NCBI GenBank assembly: GCA_024683645.1 | Contig: JAIKYA010000149.1 | Coordinates: 1 to 57,047 of the forward strand | Source: Lachnospiraceae bacterium | Lineage (GTDB): Bacteria > Bacillota > Clostridia > Lachnospirales > Lachnospiraceae | Length of the DNA: 57,047 nucleotides | Direction of reading: 5' to 3' | Shown here: positions 43,276 to 52,088 of the stretch, in pieces | Numbering within the stretch: position 1 is the first letter of the stretch | Layout: every line of letters begins with the position of its first letter | Translations under genes and position numbers: made by a program | The notes under the pieces: generated by a model | What the model was told of the DNA's origin: nothing | The model's input: the letters and a program-made list of their open reading frames with translations, nothing else | Databases searched by the model: none

Positions 43276-44616
43276 TTATGTAAATTTAATCAACTCCCCT
43301 TTTATAAAGCCTTCGCCCGCATTGCCCTTAAGTTTTACGCTTTCTATGCGTCCGCACAGCTCCGTTCCGCCCTCAGCTGCCACATGGATATACTCGGGTG
43401 TATGGCCGACCACGTACTCCCTGCCGTCCAGCTCTTTCACTTCCTCAAAAAGGACTTCCCTGACCAGCCCCTCATGTCTTTTCACATACTCCTCACTCAT
43501 AAGCCGGCCGAGACTTATCAGCTTCTCGCTCCTTGCACTCTTTTCCCTGTCCGTCAGCTGTCCGCTCATACGGTCTGCCACGGTCCCTTCCCTTCGGGAA
43601 TATTTGAATACATGCATTTCATAGAAACCTGTCTTTCTCGCAAAGCTGAAGGTCTCTTCAAATTCCTCTTCGGTCTCTCCCGGAAAGCCCGCTATTATGT
43701 CCGTAGTGATGGCCGGATCATCGAATACACTCCGCAGAAGCTCCGCTTTTTCGGCATATTCCTTTGTATCATAGTGCCTGTTCATCCTCTTTAAGACACT
43801 GTCCGAGCCGCTCTGCAGTGACAGATGGAAATGAGGGCACAGATTTTCCACAGCTTTAAGCCCTCTCACAAAGCCTTCGGTAAAAAGCCTGGGTTCAAGG
43901 GAACTTAAACGTATACGCCGCACGCCTTTTACGCCGTCCAGGTCATTAAGCAGTCCCAGCAGCCCGTCAGCTCCGTAGGTGCTGACATTGATCCCGGTGA
44001 GCACAAATTCGCTGATGCCTTTTCCGGCCAGTCCCGCCACTTCTTTTACTATGTCTTCTCTCTCCCTGCATCTCACCCTTCCTCTTGCAAAAGGAATGAT
44101 GCAGTAGGTGCAGAACTGATCACAGCCGTCCTGTATCTTTATATATGCCCTTGTCCTGGAGGACAGTTCCGTAAGCTCCATCCGCTCATACGGGCAGTCC
44201 TTCATGCTGCTTACCGTATCCCCGCCGGGCATCTTATCCGTTCTTCCTGCTTCACGCTCATCAAGATATCTTTCAAGTATCTCGGCTATCCTGGACTTGT
44301 TGTTGTTGCCGATGCACAGATCTATCCCTTCGTCCTTGAGTGCCTCCTCAAGGCCTGTCTGCACATAGCAGCCCACTGCCACTATTACGGCTCCCGGATT
44401 TTCACTCCGCGCCCTGTGCAGCATCTGCCTGCTTTTGCGGTCTGCTATGTTCGTGACCGTACAGGTATTGATGATACACACATCCGCCTTCTCTCCGAAG
44501 GGCACTATCTCATAACCCTTCGAACGCAGGATCTGCTCCATAACATCCATTTCATATGCATTTACCTTACAGCCCAGATTGTGTAAAGACGCTTTTCCCG
44601 CGCTTTCTGTTCCCAT
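43276..44616 (-). CDS. mtaB: tRNA (ct6A/t6A37) methylthiotransferase MtaB
   Basis: Radical SAM enzyme of 446 residues that adds a methylthio group to threonylcarbamoyladenosine 37 of tRNA. The N-terminal MTTase domain has three cysteines (HNLGCKVN near 15, NTCTVTN near 50, VGCYVQTG near 80). The radical SAM motif is DGCDQFCTYCIIPFARG near 158, and the C-terminal TRAM domain is about 375-446. All six cluster cysteines are present. It is divergent from the HPr-like gene and 87 bases upstream of the ireB start; the two tRNA37/tRNA34 modification genes thus flank the ireB-RNase J block. Confidence 0.93.
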   Translation of the reverse strand: MGTESAGKASLHNLGCKVNAYEMDVMEQILRSKGYEIVPFGEKADVCIINTCTVTNIADRKSRQMLHRARSENPGAVIVAVGCYVQTGLEEALKDEGIDLCIGNNNKSRIAEILERYLDEREAGRTDKMPGGDTVSSMKDCPYERMELTELSSRTRAYIKIQDGCDQFCTYCIIPFARGRVRCREREDIVKEVAGLAGKGISEFVLTGINVSTYGADGLLGLLNDLDGVKGVRRIRLSSLEPRLFTEGFVRGLKAVENLCPHFHLSLQSGSDSVLKRMNRHYDTKEYAEKAELLRSVFDDPAITTDIIAGFPGETEEEFEETFSFARKTGFYEMHVFKYSRREGTVADRMSGQLTDREKSARSEKLISLGRLMSEEYVKRHEGLVREVLFEEVKELDGREYVVGHTPEYIHVAAEGGTELCGRIESVKLKGNAGEGFIKGELIKFT

Positions 44617-44623
44617 GGTACTC

Positions 44624-44652
44624 TTGACTTATTTCCTCTCATGTTTTAAGAT
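44624..44652 (+). promoter_or_regulatory. Promoter of the HPr-like gene
   Basis: Plus strand: -35 TTGACT (44624-44629), 17-base spacer, -10 TAAGAT (44647-44652). The predicted start near 44659 leaves about 20 bases of leader with the GGGAGG ribosome binding site. Confidence 0.75.
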
Positions 44653-44678
44653 ATACGAAGGAAGGGAGGTACTTGATA

Positions 44679-44918
44679 ATGAAGTCCGTACAGATTTTAA
44701 TCGATTCCATAGACAAAGTAAAAGCTTTTGTCAACGAGATAGCCAAGTTCGATTGTGACTTTGATCTCATTTCAGGCAGATACGTTATTGATGCCAAATC
44801 AATAATGGGTATATTCAGCCTTGACATATCCAAGCCCATCGAGCTGGATATACATGCAACCGACGAGGCTGATGCAGCCGATATCATTAACTCCATCAAG
44901 CCTTATATCGTAGATTGA
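44679..44918 (+). CDS. HPr-fold protein lacking the active-site histidine
   Basis: A 79-residue protein that aligns over its length with HPr phosphocarrier proteins: N-terminal strand VQILI, a helix at KVKAFVNEIAKF, then DFDLISGRYVIDAKSIMGIFSLDI, which matches the HPr segment with the regulatory Ser (SIMGIFSL), and a final helix DAADIINSIKPYI. The position of His15 (normally GLHARPA) is occupied by SIDKVKAF, so phosphotransfer from enzyme I is not possible, while the Ser46-like site is kept. I chose ATG 44679 with GGGAGG 8 bases upstream. It is the only plus-strand gene, with its own promoter and terminator. Confidence 0.85.
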   Translation: MKSVQILIDSIDKVKAFVNEIAKFDCDFDLISGRYVIDAKSIMGIFSLDISKPIELDIHATDEADAADIINSIKPYIVD

Positions 44919-44932
44919 TCTGCTGATATCAC

Positions 44933-44958
44933 AGCCTCCCTGCGGGGAGGCTTTTTTT
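44933..44958 (+). terminator. Intrinsic terminator of the HPr-like gene
   Basis: GCCTCCC-TGC-GGGGAGGC stem followed by seven T, 15 bases after the stop codon of the HPr-like gene. Confidence 0.88.
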
Positions 44959-45005
44959 ACTTTATAGGAAATTCCTCTGGAATTTCCATAAAGCAAAAAG
45001 CCCTC
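44958..45005 (-). repeat. Partial inverted copy (C) of the 138-bp multi-hairpin repeat
   Basis: These 48 bases are the reverse complement of the terminal third of copies A and B (the GGGCTTTTTGC segment plus the long GGAAATTCC hairpin). The match starts exactly at the end of the HPr terminator. It sits between the convergent ends of the HPr-like gene and thiI, and might supply a thiI terminator on the minus strand. Confidence 0.8.
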
Positions 45006-45027
45006 TGCGGAATACTCTGAAACTTAC

Positions 45028-46206
45028 TCAGTCTATTTTTATCACTTCTCTGTCCGTGACGGCTTTTTCCACCATCCCGTCTATCAGTTCTTTCAGGTTT
45101 TCTTCATGCCTGCGTATGATCTTCGCGCTCGGTTTTGTGACCGGATGCTTTGCGACCCATATCGTACAGCAGTCTTCAAACGGAAGTATGGAAGTCTCAA
45201 AAGCTTCTATATCCTTGGATATCTTTATGATATCCTCTTTGTCAAAGGCTATCAGCGGTCTGAATACCGGCATGGTACACACTTCGTTGGTGACAGCCAG
45301 ACTCTGCACGGTCTGCGATGCCACCTGACCTATGGACTCCCCGGTGACCAGAGCCATACACTCCGTTTCCTGCGCTATCCTCTCGGCTATGCGCATCATA
45401 TATCTGCGCATGATGATCGTCAGTTCGTCATGCGGACATTTTTCATATATGTATTTCTGTATCTCGGTAAAGTTAACGACATGCAGCCATATTTCTCCGG
45501 CATAACGTGACACTATCTCAGCCAGATCCGCCACCTTCTGCTTTGCCCTCTCACTTGTATAAGGGGGCGCGTGGAAATATACGGCATTTAAGAGCACACC
45601 TCTTTTGGCTATCATGTATCCCGCAACAGGTGAGTCTATTCCTCCGGAAAGGAGCAGCATCGCCTTGCCGCCAGTGCCCGTAGGCATGCCGCCGGCTCCC
45701 GGGATGCTCTTCGAGTATACGTAGATCTTCTCACGTATCTCTATGTTCACCATCACTTCCGGCTCATGTACATCAACCTTAAAGCCCGGTATCTTATCCA
45801 GGATCTCTTCACCCATGGCAGCATTGATATCCGTGGAGCATAAGGGATAATTCTTCCTTGCCCGCCTTGCATGGACCTTGAAACTCCGCTCTTCACCGGG
45901 ATAAGTCTCCTTAAGGAAAGAGACCACTTCTTCTTTCAGTTTATCAAACCCTTCATCTTCAAGTACAAGCGCAGGACATATGGCTGTGATGCCGAATACC
46001 TTTTTCAGTGCTTCCATGGTCCCCGCATAGTCGTATGCTCCCTCGGTTTCCACGTGCACCCTGCCCTGGGTCTTATATACATGAAAAGAACCTTCTACCT
46101 TTTTCAGACTGCGCCTTATCTGCCTTACAAGCGCATCCTCGAAGATCGGACGGTTCTTTCCCTTGATCGCTATCTCCGCGTATTTGATCAAAAAAGCCTT
46201 AATCAT
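45028..46206 (-). CDS. thiI: tRNA 4-thiouridine synthase / sulfurtransferase ThiI
   Basis: Adenylates tRNA uridine 8 and inserts sulfur, and may also supply sulfur for thiamine. The 392-residue protein has an N-terminal ferredoxin-like/THUMP region (about residues 1-165) and a PP-loop domain with LLLSGGIDSPVAGYMI near 183. It lacks the C-terminal rhodanese domain of the E. coli enzyme, as is usual in Firmicutes, so sulfur must be delivered directly by a cysteine desulfurase. The likely donor gene (nifS-like, 49155-50360) is upstream in the same run but separated by a two-component system. Confidence 0.94.
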   Translation of the reverse strand: MIKAFLIKYAEIAIKGKNRPIFEDALVRQIRRSLKKVEGSFHVYKTQGRVHVETEGAYDYAGTMEALKKVFGITAICPALVLEDEGFDKLKEEVVSFLKETYPGEERSFKVHARRARKNYPLCSTDINAAMGEEILDKIPGFKVDVHEPEVMVNIEIREKIYVYSKSIPGAGGMPTGTGGKAMLLLSGGIDSPVAGYMIAKRGVLLNAVYFHAPPYTSERAKQKVADLAEIVSRYAGEIWLHVVNFTEIQKYIYEKCPHDELTIIMRRYMMRIAERIAQETECMALVTGESIGQVASQTVQSLAVTNEVCTMPVFRPLIAFDKEDIIKISKDIEAFETSILPFEDCCTIWVAKHPVTKPSAKIIRRHEENLKELIDGMVEKAVTDREVIKID

Positions 46207-46232
46207 TTTTTATTACCTTTTCCCGAAGGATC

Positions 46233-46934
46233 TTATCTTTTATTCTGATACATCCTGCTCTTCATTTCCGTATAAAGCTGCTGGCTGATCGGTATATAAT
46301 CCTCGTTCTTCATGGTTGCCTGGTATCTCTCGATATTCTCTACCTCATCCAGGTTCACTATATAGGATCTGTGGCAGCGGAAGAAATGCTCGGGGAGCAT
46401 CTTCTCCATATCCGAGATCTTCATGTGAGTCACTACCTTCCTGTCCTTCAGCGTGATCTCCACATCCCTGGCCTGACTCTCCACAAATACTATATCCTTA
46501 AAGTCAAGATTGTAGAGCTTGCCGTCGCAGGTGACGGACAGGCCGTCCTTCTGTGCGTTCTTCCTGTAGGAGATCAGCAGAGCCTCGCGGAGCATCTCCG
46601 TATCCACGGGCTTTTTCAGATATCTGAGTGCCTGCACCTTATATCCGTCCAGTGCATATTCCGCGGTAGACGAGATAAAGATGATATCCAGCTTCTCACC
46701 CAGGGCCCTCAGTTTTTCCGCGGCCTCTATACCGTTCATCCCGCTCGCGAGTATATCGGACAACAGCACATCAAAGAGCTCACCCGGCTTGGTCAGCGAA
46801 TCAGCCATCTTCTCTATGCTGTCAAAGGTCTCGATCTCGTATTCTATTCCTTCTTCCTTAAGGATGTCTTCAGTCAGTGCAGTGTTCAGCTGCAGAGACG
46901 TTGCCTCATCATCACATATCGCAACCCTGAACAT
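46233..46934 (-). CDS. LytTR-family response regulator
   Basis: A 233-residue response regulator. The receiver domain (about residues 1-120) has the acidic pair CDDE near 8, the phospho-acceptor Asp in LLSDILASGMNG near 60, and the conserved Lys in YLKKPVD near 107. The C-terminal LytTR DNA-binding domain (about 135-230) shows IVFVESQARDVEITL and FFRCHRSYIVNLDEVENIER, cited here in two parts. LytTR regulators often control surface or peptide-sensing functions. It follows the hybrid histidine kinase by 78 bases and precedes thiI by 26 bases. Confidence 0.93.
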   Translation of the reverse strand: MFRVAICDDEATSLQLNTALTEDILKEEGIEYEIETFDSIEKMADSLTKPGELFDVLLSDILASGMNGIEAAEKLRALGEKLDIIFISSTAEYALDGYKVQALRYLKKPVDTEMLREALLISYRKNAQKDGLSVTCDGKLYNLDFKDIVFVESQARDVEITLKDRKVVTHMKISDMEKMLPEHFFRCHRSYIVNLDEVENIERYQATMKNEDYIPISQQLYTEMKSRMYQNKR

Positions 46935-47012
46935 TTATATATACCCCCCGCAAAGTAATTCCTTTTACTCAGATCTTGATTATAGCACATCCTGCGCCGT
47001 TTGAAAACCTCA

Positions 47013-49145
47013 TTAAAATGTACTGGACGGGATCCGAAACATCGCTTTAAGCATAGTCAGTATCTTCTTGTACTCTTCGGTCAGCTCTTCATGATGATCC
47101 CAGATATAATTGATATCTCCGCGCTTTGCGGCTCTTTCCAGGCTGTAAGCCATATCAGCGATATCCGTTGCACCCACCGACAGGCTTGCCCCCTTTATCG
47201 AATGCGCCGTTATCGCATAGTTTTCCATATCCTCTTTTTCATAAAATTCATCCAAAAGATAGGCCAGGTTTGACCCCGAATAGGTTCTCAGCAGTTCTAT
47301 ATATGTATCTTTTTTGCCGCCGCAGTTCTTTATTCCCGTATCTATATCCAGTCCTTCCAGACGGTCCAGCCTCTCCTCCAGGCTTAAAAGATCCCAGCCC
47401 GCTGCTCTCTCTCTTTTCATTATCTCTTCCGCAGGAGTTCCGAAAGGATAGAGCTTGTCTTTGGGCAGCCACTTTTTCAGTACGGCTCCGAGCATTTCCA
47501 GACGCACGGGTTTTGGTATGTAGTCGTTCATCCCCGCTTCCTGGAACAGTCTGTCCACGCCCTTTATGGCATTTGCGGTAAGTGCGATTATCGGCACTTT
47601 TGCAGCCGGGCCTCCAAGCATTCTTATCTGCCTGGTCGCTTCCACGCCGTCCATGAACGGCATCATGTGATCCATGAAAATCAGGTCATAACGCTGCGTC
47701 TTCTTTGCTATCCTGTCGATGGCATCCTGGCCGCTTTCCACGGTCTGGGCTTCTATACCGAAAAGTTTTAAAAGCTCGGCAGCCACCTGCAGATTTACTT
47801 TATTGTCGTCAACGATCAGCACCTTTGCCGTAGGTGCGGTGATCTCCGGTGTGTAGGTATTGGTGCTCCTGTTTTCCAGATGCCTGAATTCGAAATGACT
47901 CTCGGTCGCATCACATACCTTCATCGGCAGTACCACGGTAAAAGTACTTCCCACACCGAGCTTCGAGTTGACCGTTATCTCTCCGCTCATGGCATCAACC
48001 AGTCTCTTGCAGATAGCAAGGCCGAGGCCGGTTCCTTCAACGTTACGGTTTTTCTTGGTATCGATCTGCCCGAATTCGGTGAACAGTTTTTTGATATTCT
48101 CTTCCGATATACCTATACCTGTATCCTGTACATATATGATCATGCGTCCGCGGTCGGTGTTATAGATCATGCTCTCATCTTTCCACATGATCCCGAGCGT
48201 GATGGAACCCTGGTTGGTAAACTTCACGGCATTATTAAGTATGTTGATGAGTATCTGCCTTACCCTGGTCTCATCGCCCAGAAGAGTGATCGGTACCTTC
48301 GGATCGACTTCCAGCCTGAGCACGATATTCTTTCCGCGCATACGGAACTCTATGATGGTCACCACGTCCTGCAGCATCTCATTGAAATTGTACGGATCCT
48401 CGGTTATCTCCATCTTACCCGAATCAACCTTTGAAAAATCCAGTATCTCGTTGATGATCGACAGCAGATTTTCCGAGGAACGTTTTATCGTTGCCACATA
48501 TTCTTTCTCCTCGGGATTAAAATCCCTCTCGCCCAGAAGCTCTGCCATACCGTAGATGGCATTCATGGGAGTACGGATCTCATGGCTCATGTTTGCAAGA
48601 AAGTTTGATTTTGCCTCCAGCGCTTCCCTTGCTATCTCGTTCTTTTCTTCCATCTCTCTCTTGTATTTTTCCACGCTGTAGGAAATAAAGATGAGTGCCA
48701 CACCCGCGAAAGCATAAAGCGTGATGTAGGATATATACTGGCTGCTGTCAAAGAAAGTCAGCACCACATTTTGCTGGAAGATGATCATAAGGATCAGTAT
48801 GGCCGATGTGACCGCAAAGTAAACTATCAGTACCTGCTGTATAAGGAACAGCGCTATGGTCGTACCTGTTGCAAGGAAGGTGAACATCAGCATTCCCTGG
48901 GTAGAGGTTACATAGCTCATGTAATAAAGTGATGCCAGTCCGGCAAAAAGCAGACAGTACACCACCACTCTCTCATTGTCCGTATGATATGCGATAAGGA
49001 AGACCAGAAGCACCGGGATCAGTCCGAGTGCTGCCAGAAAGGCCCTCTCCACCCCGTATTCCGACACTGCATAAAAAGTCTGCAGCAGTACGGAACAGAG
49101 AAATTCTATTATGAATATGGTCAGATTGGTTTTAAAAGGAAGCAT
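47013..49145 (-). CDS. Hybrid sensor histidine kinase with receiver and Hpt domains
   Basis: A 710-residue membrane sensor. About six membrane segments fill residues 8-158 with no large external loop, so it senses within or near the membrane. The HisKA domain has the phospho-His in ANMSHEIRTPMN near 188, followed by a HATPase domain (NNAVKF, DTGIGIS, GTGLGL). A receiver domain (about 445-565) holds VDDNKVN and the Asp in FMDHMMPFMDG. A C-terminal Hpt domain (about 610-705) has its phospho-His in TAHSIKGASLS. The layout implies a His-Asp-His-Asp phosphorelay ending at the LytTR regulator next door. It starts 9 bases after the cysteine desulfurase gene. Confidence 0.94.
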   Translation of the reverse strand: MLPFKTNLTIFIIEFLCSVLLQTFYAVSEYGVERAFLAALGLIPVLLVFLIAYHTDNERVVVYCLLFAGLASLYYMSYVTSTQGMLMFTFLATGTTIALFLIQQVLIVYFAVTSAILILMIIFQQNVVLTFFDSSQYISYITLYAFAGVALIFISYSVEKYKREMEEKNEIAREALEAKSNFLANMSHEIRTPMNAIYGMAELLGERDFNPEEKEYVATIKRSSENLLSIINEILDFSKVDSGKMEITEDPYNFNEMLQDVVTIIEFRMRGKNIVLRLEVDPKVPITLLGDETRVRQILINILNNAVKFTNQGSITLGIMWKDESMIYNTDRGRMIIYVQDTGIGISEENIKKLFTEFGQIDTKKNRNVEGTGLGLAICKRLVDAMSGEITVNSKLGVGSTFTVVLPMKVCDATESHFEFRHLENRSTNTYTPEITAPTAKVLIVDDNKVNLQVAAELLKLFGIEAQTVESGQDAIDRIAKKTQRYDLIFMDHMMPFMDGVEATRQIRMLGGPAAKVPIIALTANAIKGVDRLFQEAGMNDYIPKPVRLEMLGAVLKKWLPKDKLYPFGTPAEEIMKRERAAGWDLLSLEERLDRLEGLDIDTGIKNCGGKKDTYIELLRTYSGSNLAYLLDEFYEKEDMENYAITAHSIKGASLSVGATDIADMAYSLERAAKRGDINYIWDHHEELTEEYKKILTMLKAMFRIPSSTF

Positions 49146-49154
49146 GTCTTCTCC

Positions 49155-50360
49155 TTATCTTGCCGAATACTTCCGGAGTTCAGGTAGCAGTTCTCTGAGA
49201 GCCCTTACGGTCTCTTCCGTATCTTCTTTTTTGGTAAATACCGATGTTGAAAAACGTATCGTCGAATCCATAAGAGCGGCCTTCAGGCCGATAGCTGTCA
49301 GCGTTGCAGAGTCGGTTTTCTTATGGGTAGAGCAGGCGCTGCCCGCCGAAACATATATATTTCTTTCTTCAAGCGCATGTAAAAGCACTTCCGATCTCAC
49401 ACCCTTAAAGGATGCACTGATAATATGCGGAGCACTTGCGCGCACTGCTTTTTCGACCGCATCATCACTTAAGCCCTTTACGTTTCTAACGCCCGGCAGT
49501 CCGTTTATCTCCACATCTTCCAGCCCGGACAGTTCTCTTACAAAATCCTTCTTGATGGCGTAGAGCGTTTCTGTATCAGCTTCCATATCCGCAAACAGAG
49601 TCTTTGCAGCTTCGGCCATACCCACGATGCCGGGAACATTCTCGGTACCGGGTCTTATATCCTTCTGCTGTCCGCCTCCGTAGACTAACGGCGCGATCTT
49701 TGTCTTCTCCGAGATGTAAAGGACACCGGCACCTTTAGGACCGTGTATCTTATGGGAGCTTATGCTCATAAGGTCTATTCCCATCTCCTTCGGATATATC
49801 GCTGCCTTGCCGAAGCCCTGCACCGCATCCACATGGAATACGAGCTTCGGATATTTTCTTTTCAGCAGCCGGCCCAGCTGTGCCACGGGCTGGAGCGAGC
49901 CGATCTCGTTATTGGTATGCATGACGGAGATAAGTACCGTATCCCCGCTTACTGCGAAGACTCCCTCCTCGGCGGATATCACTCCTGCTTCATCCACGGG
50001 AAGATAAGTCACTTCGAAACCTTCCTTCTCCAGTTCAGCCATTGTATTGAGCACTGCTGGATGCTCTATCTTTGTTGTGATAACATGCATGCCGTTTCTC
50101 TTATTCGCTCTCGCCGCGCCCAGTATCGCCAGATTATCACTCTCCGTGCCGCCCGAAGTAAAGTATATCTCGCTCTCCTTTACCCTCAGGATCTTTGCGA
50201 ATATCTCTCTTGCTTCTCTTATCTTTTTTTCGGCCACCACTCCCAGGTGATGCGCACTCGACGGATTACCGTATTCCTCCGTAAGACATCTGCTTACTGC
50301 CTCCGCAACATTGTCAAAGCATTTCGTAGTTGCGGAATTATCCAGATATATCTCTTTCAC
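49155..50360 (-). CDS. Cysteine desulfurase, NifS/IscS-like
   Basis: PLP-dependent enzyme of 401 residues that takes sulfur from cysteine. Visible are the N-terminal YLDNSATTKCF, HVITTKIEHPAVLN near 93, the PLP lysine in SISSHKIHGPKG near 203, and the mobile catalytic Cys loop SAGSACSTHKK near 340. Its usual partner in Clostridia is ThiI, which lies two genes downstream, so it is probably the sulfur donor for 4-thiouridine (NifZ-like role). It overlaps rsmE by 4 bases. No iscU or other Fe-S assembly gene is nearby. Confidence 0.93.
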   Translation of the reverse strand: MKEIYLDNSATTKCFDNVAEAVSRCLTEEYGNPSSAHHLGVVAEKKIREAREIFAKILRVKESEIYFTSGGTESDNLAILGAARANKRNGMHVITTKIEHPAVLNTMAELEKEGFEVTYLPVDEAGVISAEEGVFAVSGDTVLISVMHTNNEIGSLQPVAQLGRLLKRKYPKLVFHVDAVQGFGKAAIYPKEMGIDLMSISSHKIHGPKGAGVLYISEKTKIAPLVYGGGQQKDIRPGTENVPGIVGMAEAAKTLFADMEADTETLYAIKKDFVRELSGLEDVEINGLPGVRNVKGLSDDAVEKAVRASAPHIISASFKGVRSEVLLHALEERNIYVSAGSACSTHKKTDSATLTAIGLKAALMDSTIRFSTSVFTKKEDTEETVRALRELLPELRKYSAR

Positions 50361-51109
50361 GCCATAACCTCCAGCTCATACATTATTATCGAAAGCATTG
50401 TCATTCCGGCAGTCTCGGTCCTGAGTATCCTTCTTCCGAGTGATATGGGCCGGACGCCTGCTGCTGCAGCCAGCTCCACTTCTTCCTTTGTAAAGCCGCC
50501 CTCCGGTCCTATAAATATCCCGAGGCTGCCTTTCTTTTCTTCACACATCCTGTCTGTGAATGCTTTGGTCGCCTCCATTCCTTCGGCCAGTTCATAGGGT
50601 ATGCAGGCGAGCGTCATCTCTTTTGCACGCATCACCGCTTCCTTCATGGATACCGGCAGGCTTACCTGAGGTATAACACCGCGCCTGCTCTGCTTTGCAG
50701 CCGCCTCGCTTATCCCCTGCCAGCGTGCCGCCTTTTGCGCAGCCTTCTTATCATCCAGCTTTACCACGCAGCGTTCGTTCTTTACGGGAACTATTTCATA
50801 AGCCCCCAGTTCCACGGCTTTCTGAATTATCAGTTCCATTTTGTCAGCTTTGGGCAGCCCCTGAAACAGAGTTATCCTGTAGGGAAGTTCCACACCCTCT
50901 TCTTTTATAAAACGCAGGCTGCATATGACTTCATCTTCGCCTATCTCTTCTATGCCGCAGCGGTATTCCCTGTCGTCTCCGGGTACGCTCACCGATATCT
51001 CTTCGCCCGGCTTCATACGCAGCACGTTTCTGATATGATTAACGTCACCGCCTTCTATGCGTATCACGTCTCCCTGTATGCATGACGGTTCAGTGAAAAA
51101 ATGATGCAT
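50357..51109 (-). CDS. rsmE: 16S rRNA (uracil1498-N3)-methyltransferase
   Basis: SAM-dependent SPOUT methyltransferase of 250 residues acting on 16S rRNA. An N-terminal PUA-like domain (HHFFTEPS, GGDVNHIRNVLRMKPGEEIS) is followed by the knotted domain with KADKMELIIQKAVELG near 108, the IFIGPEGGFTKEEVELA loop near 197, and the final LGRRILRTETAGMTML. Spacing to prmA is 1 base and it overlaps the desulfurase gene; prmA-rsmE adjacency is widespread in Firmicutes. Confidence 0.95.
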   Translation of the reverse strand: MHHFFTEPSCIQGDVIRIEGGDVNHIRNVLRMKPGEEISVSVPGDDREYRCGIEEIGEDEVICSLRFIKEEGVELPYRITLFQGLPKADKMELIIQKAVELGAYEIVPVKNERCVVKLDDKKAAQKAARWQGISEAAAKQSRRGVIPQVSLPVSMKEAVMRAKEMTLACIPYELAEGMEATKAFTDRMCEEKKGSLGIFIGPEGGFTKEEVELAAAAGVRPISLGRRILRTETAGMTMLSIIMYELEVMA

Positions 51110-51110
51110 C

Positions 51111-52088
51111 TTACAGCTTCCTTCCCACTACGCTGCGCCACTCACCCTGCGCATAGGTTCCCAATACTTCGAACCCGTTATCCTTCATCGCTTCTTCAAC
51201 CTGTGTTTCCTTGCCTTCTATGATACCCGAAGTGATATAGATACCGTTCTTCTTTAAATGCTCATGTAGCACCGGTGTGAGCGGGAGCAGTACCTCCGTC
51301 AGTATGTTAGCGACAGCCACGTCGTAACACTCATATCCCACCCTGTCTTTTATCTCTTTATCATCAATGATATTTCCTATCAGCAGTTCAAAGCCCGCCG
51401 GATCCACATGATTGCGCTCAAGATTATCCGCCACTGCCGGTACCGCACAGGGATCCAGATCCGTAGCGGTCACACTCTTTATCCCGTACATAAGCGAAAG
51501 TATGCCGAGTATACCGCTGCCGGTTCCCACGTCCAGAAGTCTGGTTTCTTTGTCAATATACTTCTTAAGCTGCCTTATACACAGCTGCGTTGTCTCGTGC
51601 ATGCCTGTTCCGAAGGCGGTGCCCGGATCGATGCGGAGTATCATCTTGTCCGCATCCTTTTCTTCCGGCTCTTCCCATGAAGGTATCACCAGCAGATCGT
51701 CAATCGTAAACTGGTGGAAATACTTTTTCCAGTTATTTATCCAGTCGATGTCCTCTGTCTCCGATACCTCTATGCTTCCTTCACCCACGTCGGTGTTGAA
51801 ACTGCGCCACTCCTCTATCGTTTCTTCGATAAGTCTCCGTGTATCGTCCGCGGCTTTTTTCTTCTCTTCTTCATCTTCGGGGGCTTCCACAAAAAATGAA
51901 AGATAAGCTATACCGTCATCCGTACCCGGATCAGGAGCTATGTCAACGAACATCTGCTCTTTTTCCAGCGCGGTAAGCGGTACACGATCCTCTATCTGCG
52001 CACCTTCCAGCCCCTTGTCATACAGATCCGAAACCAGTATGTCTTCGGCCGCCGTTATAGTTTTTACTCTGAATCTTAACCACTTCAT
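51111..52088 (-). CDS. prmA: Ribosomal protein L11 methyltransferase
   Basis: Trimethylates ribosomal protein L11. The 325-residue protein has an N-terminal substrate-recognition domain (about residues 1-110) and a SAM domain with MILRIDPGTAFGTGMHETT near 150, LLDVGTGSGILGILS near 180, TATDLDP near 203, and VANILTEVLLPL near 250. The start overlaps the preceding small membrane protein gene by 4 bases and rsmE follows directly. Motifs are complete. Confidence 0.95.
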   Translation of the reverse strand: MKWLRFRVKTITAAEDILVSDLYDKGLEGAQIEDRVPLTALEKEQMFVDIAPDPGTDDGIAYLSFFVEAPEDEEEKKKAADDTRRLIEETIEEWRSFNTDVGEGSIEVSETEDIDWINNWKKYFHQFTIDDLLVIPSWEEPEEKDADKMILRIDPGTAFGTGMHETTQLCIRQLKKYIDKETRLLDVGTGSGILGILSLMYGIKSVTATDLDPCAVPAVADNLERNHVDPAGFELLIGNIIDDKEIKDRVGYECYDVAVANILTEVLLPLTPVLHEHLKKNGIYITSGIIEGKETQVEEAMKDNGFEVLGTYAQGEWRSVVGRKL

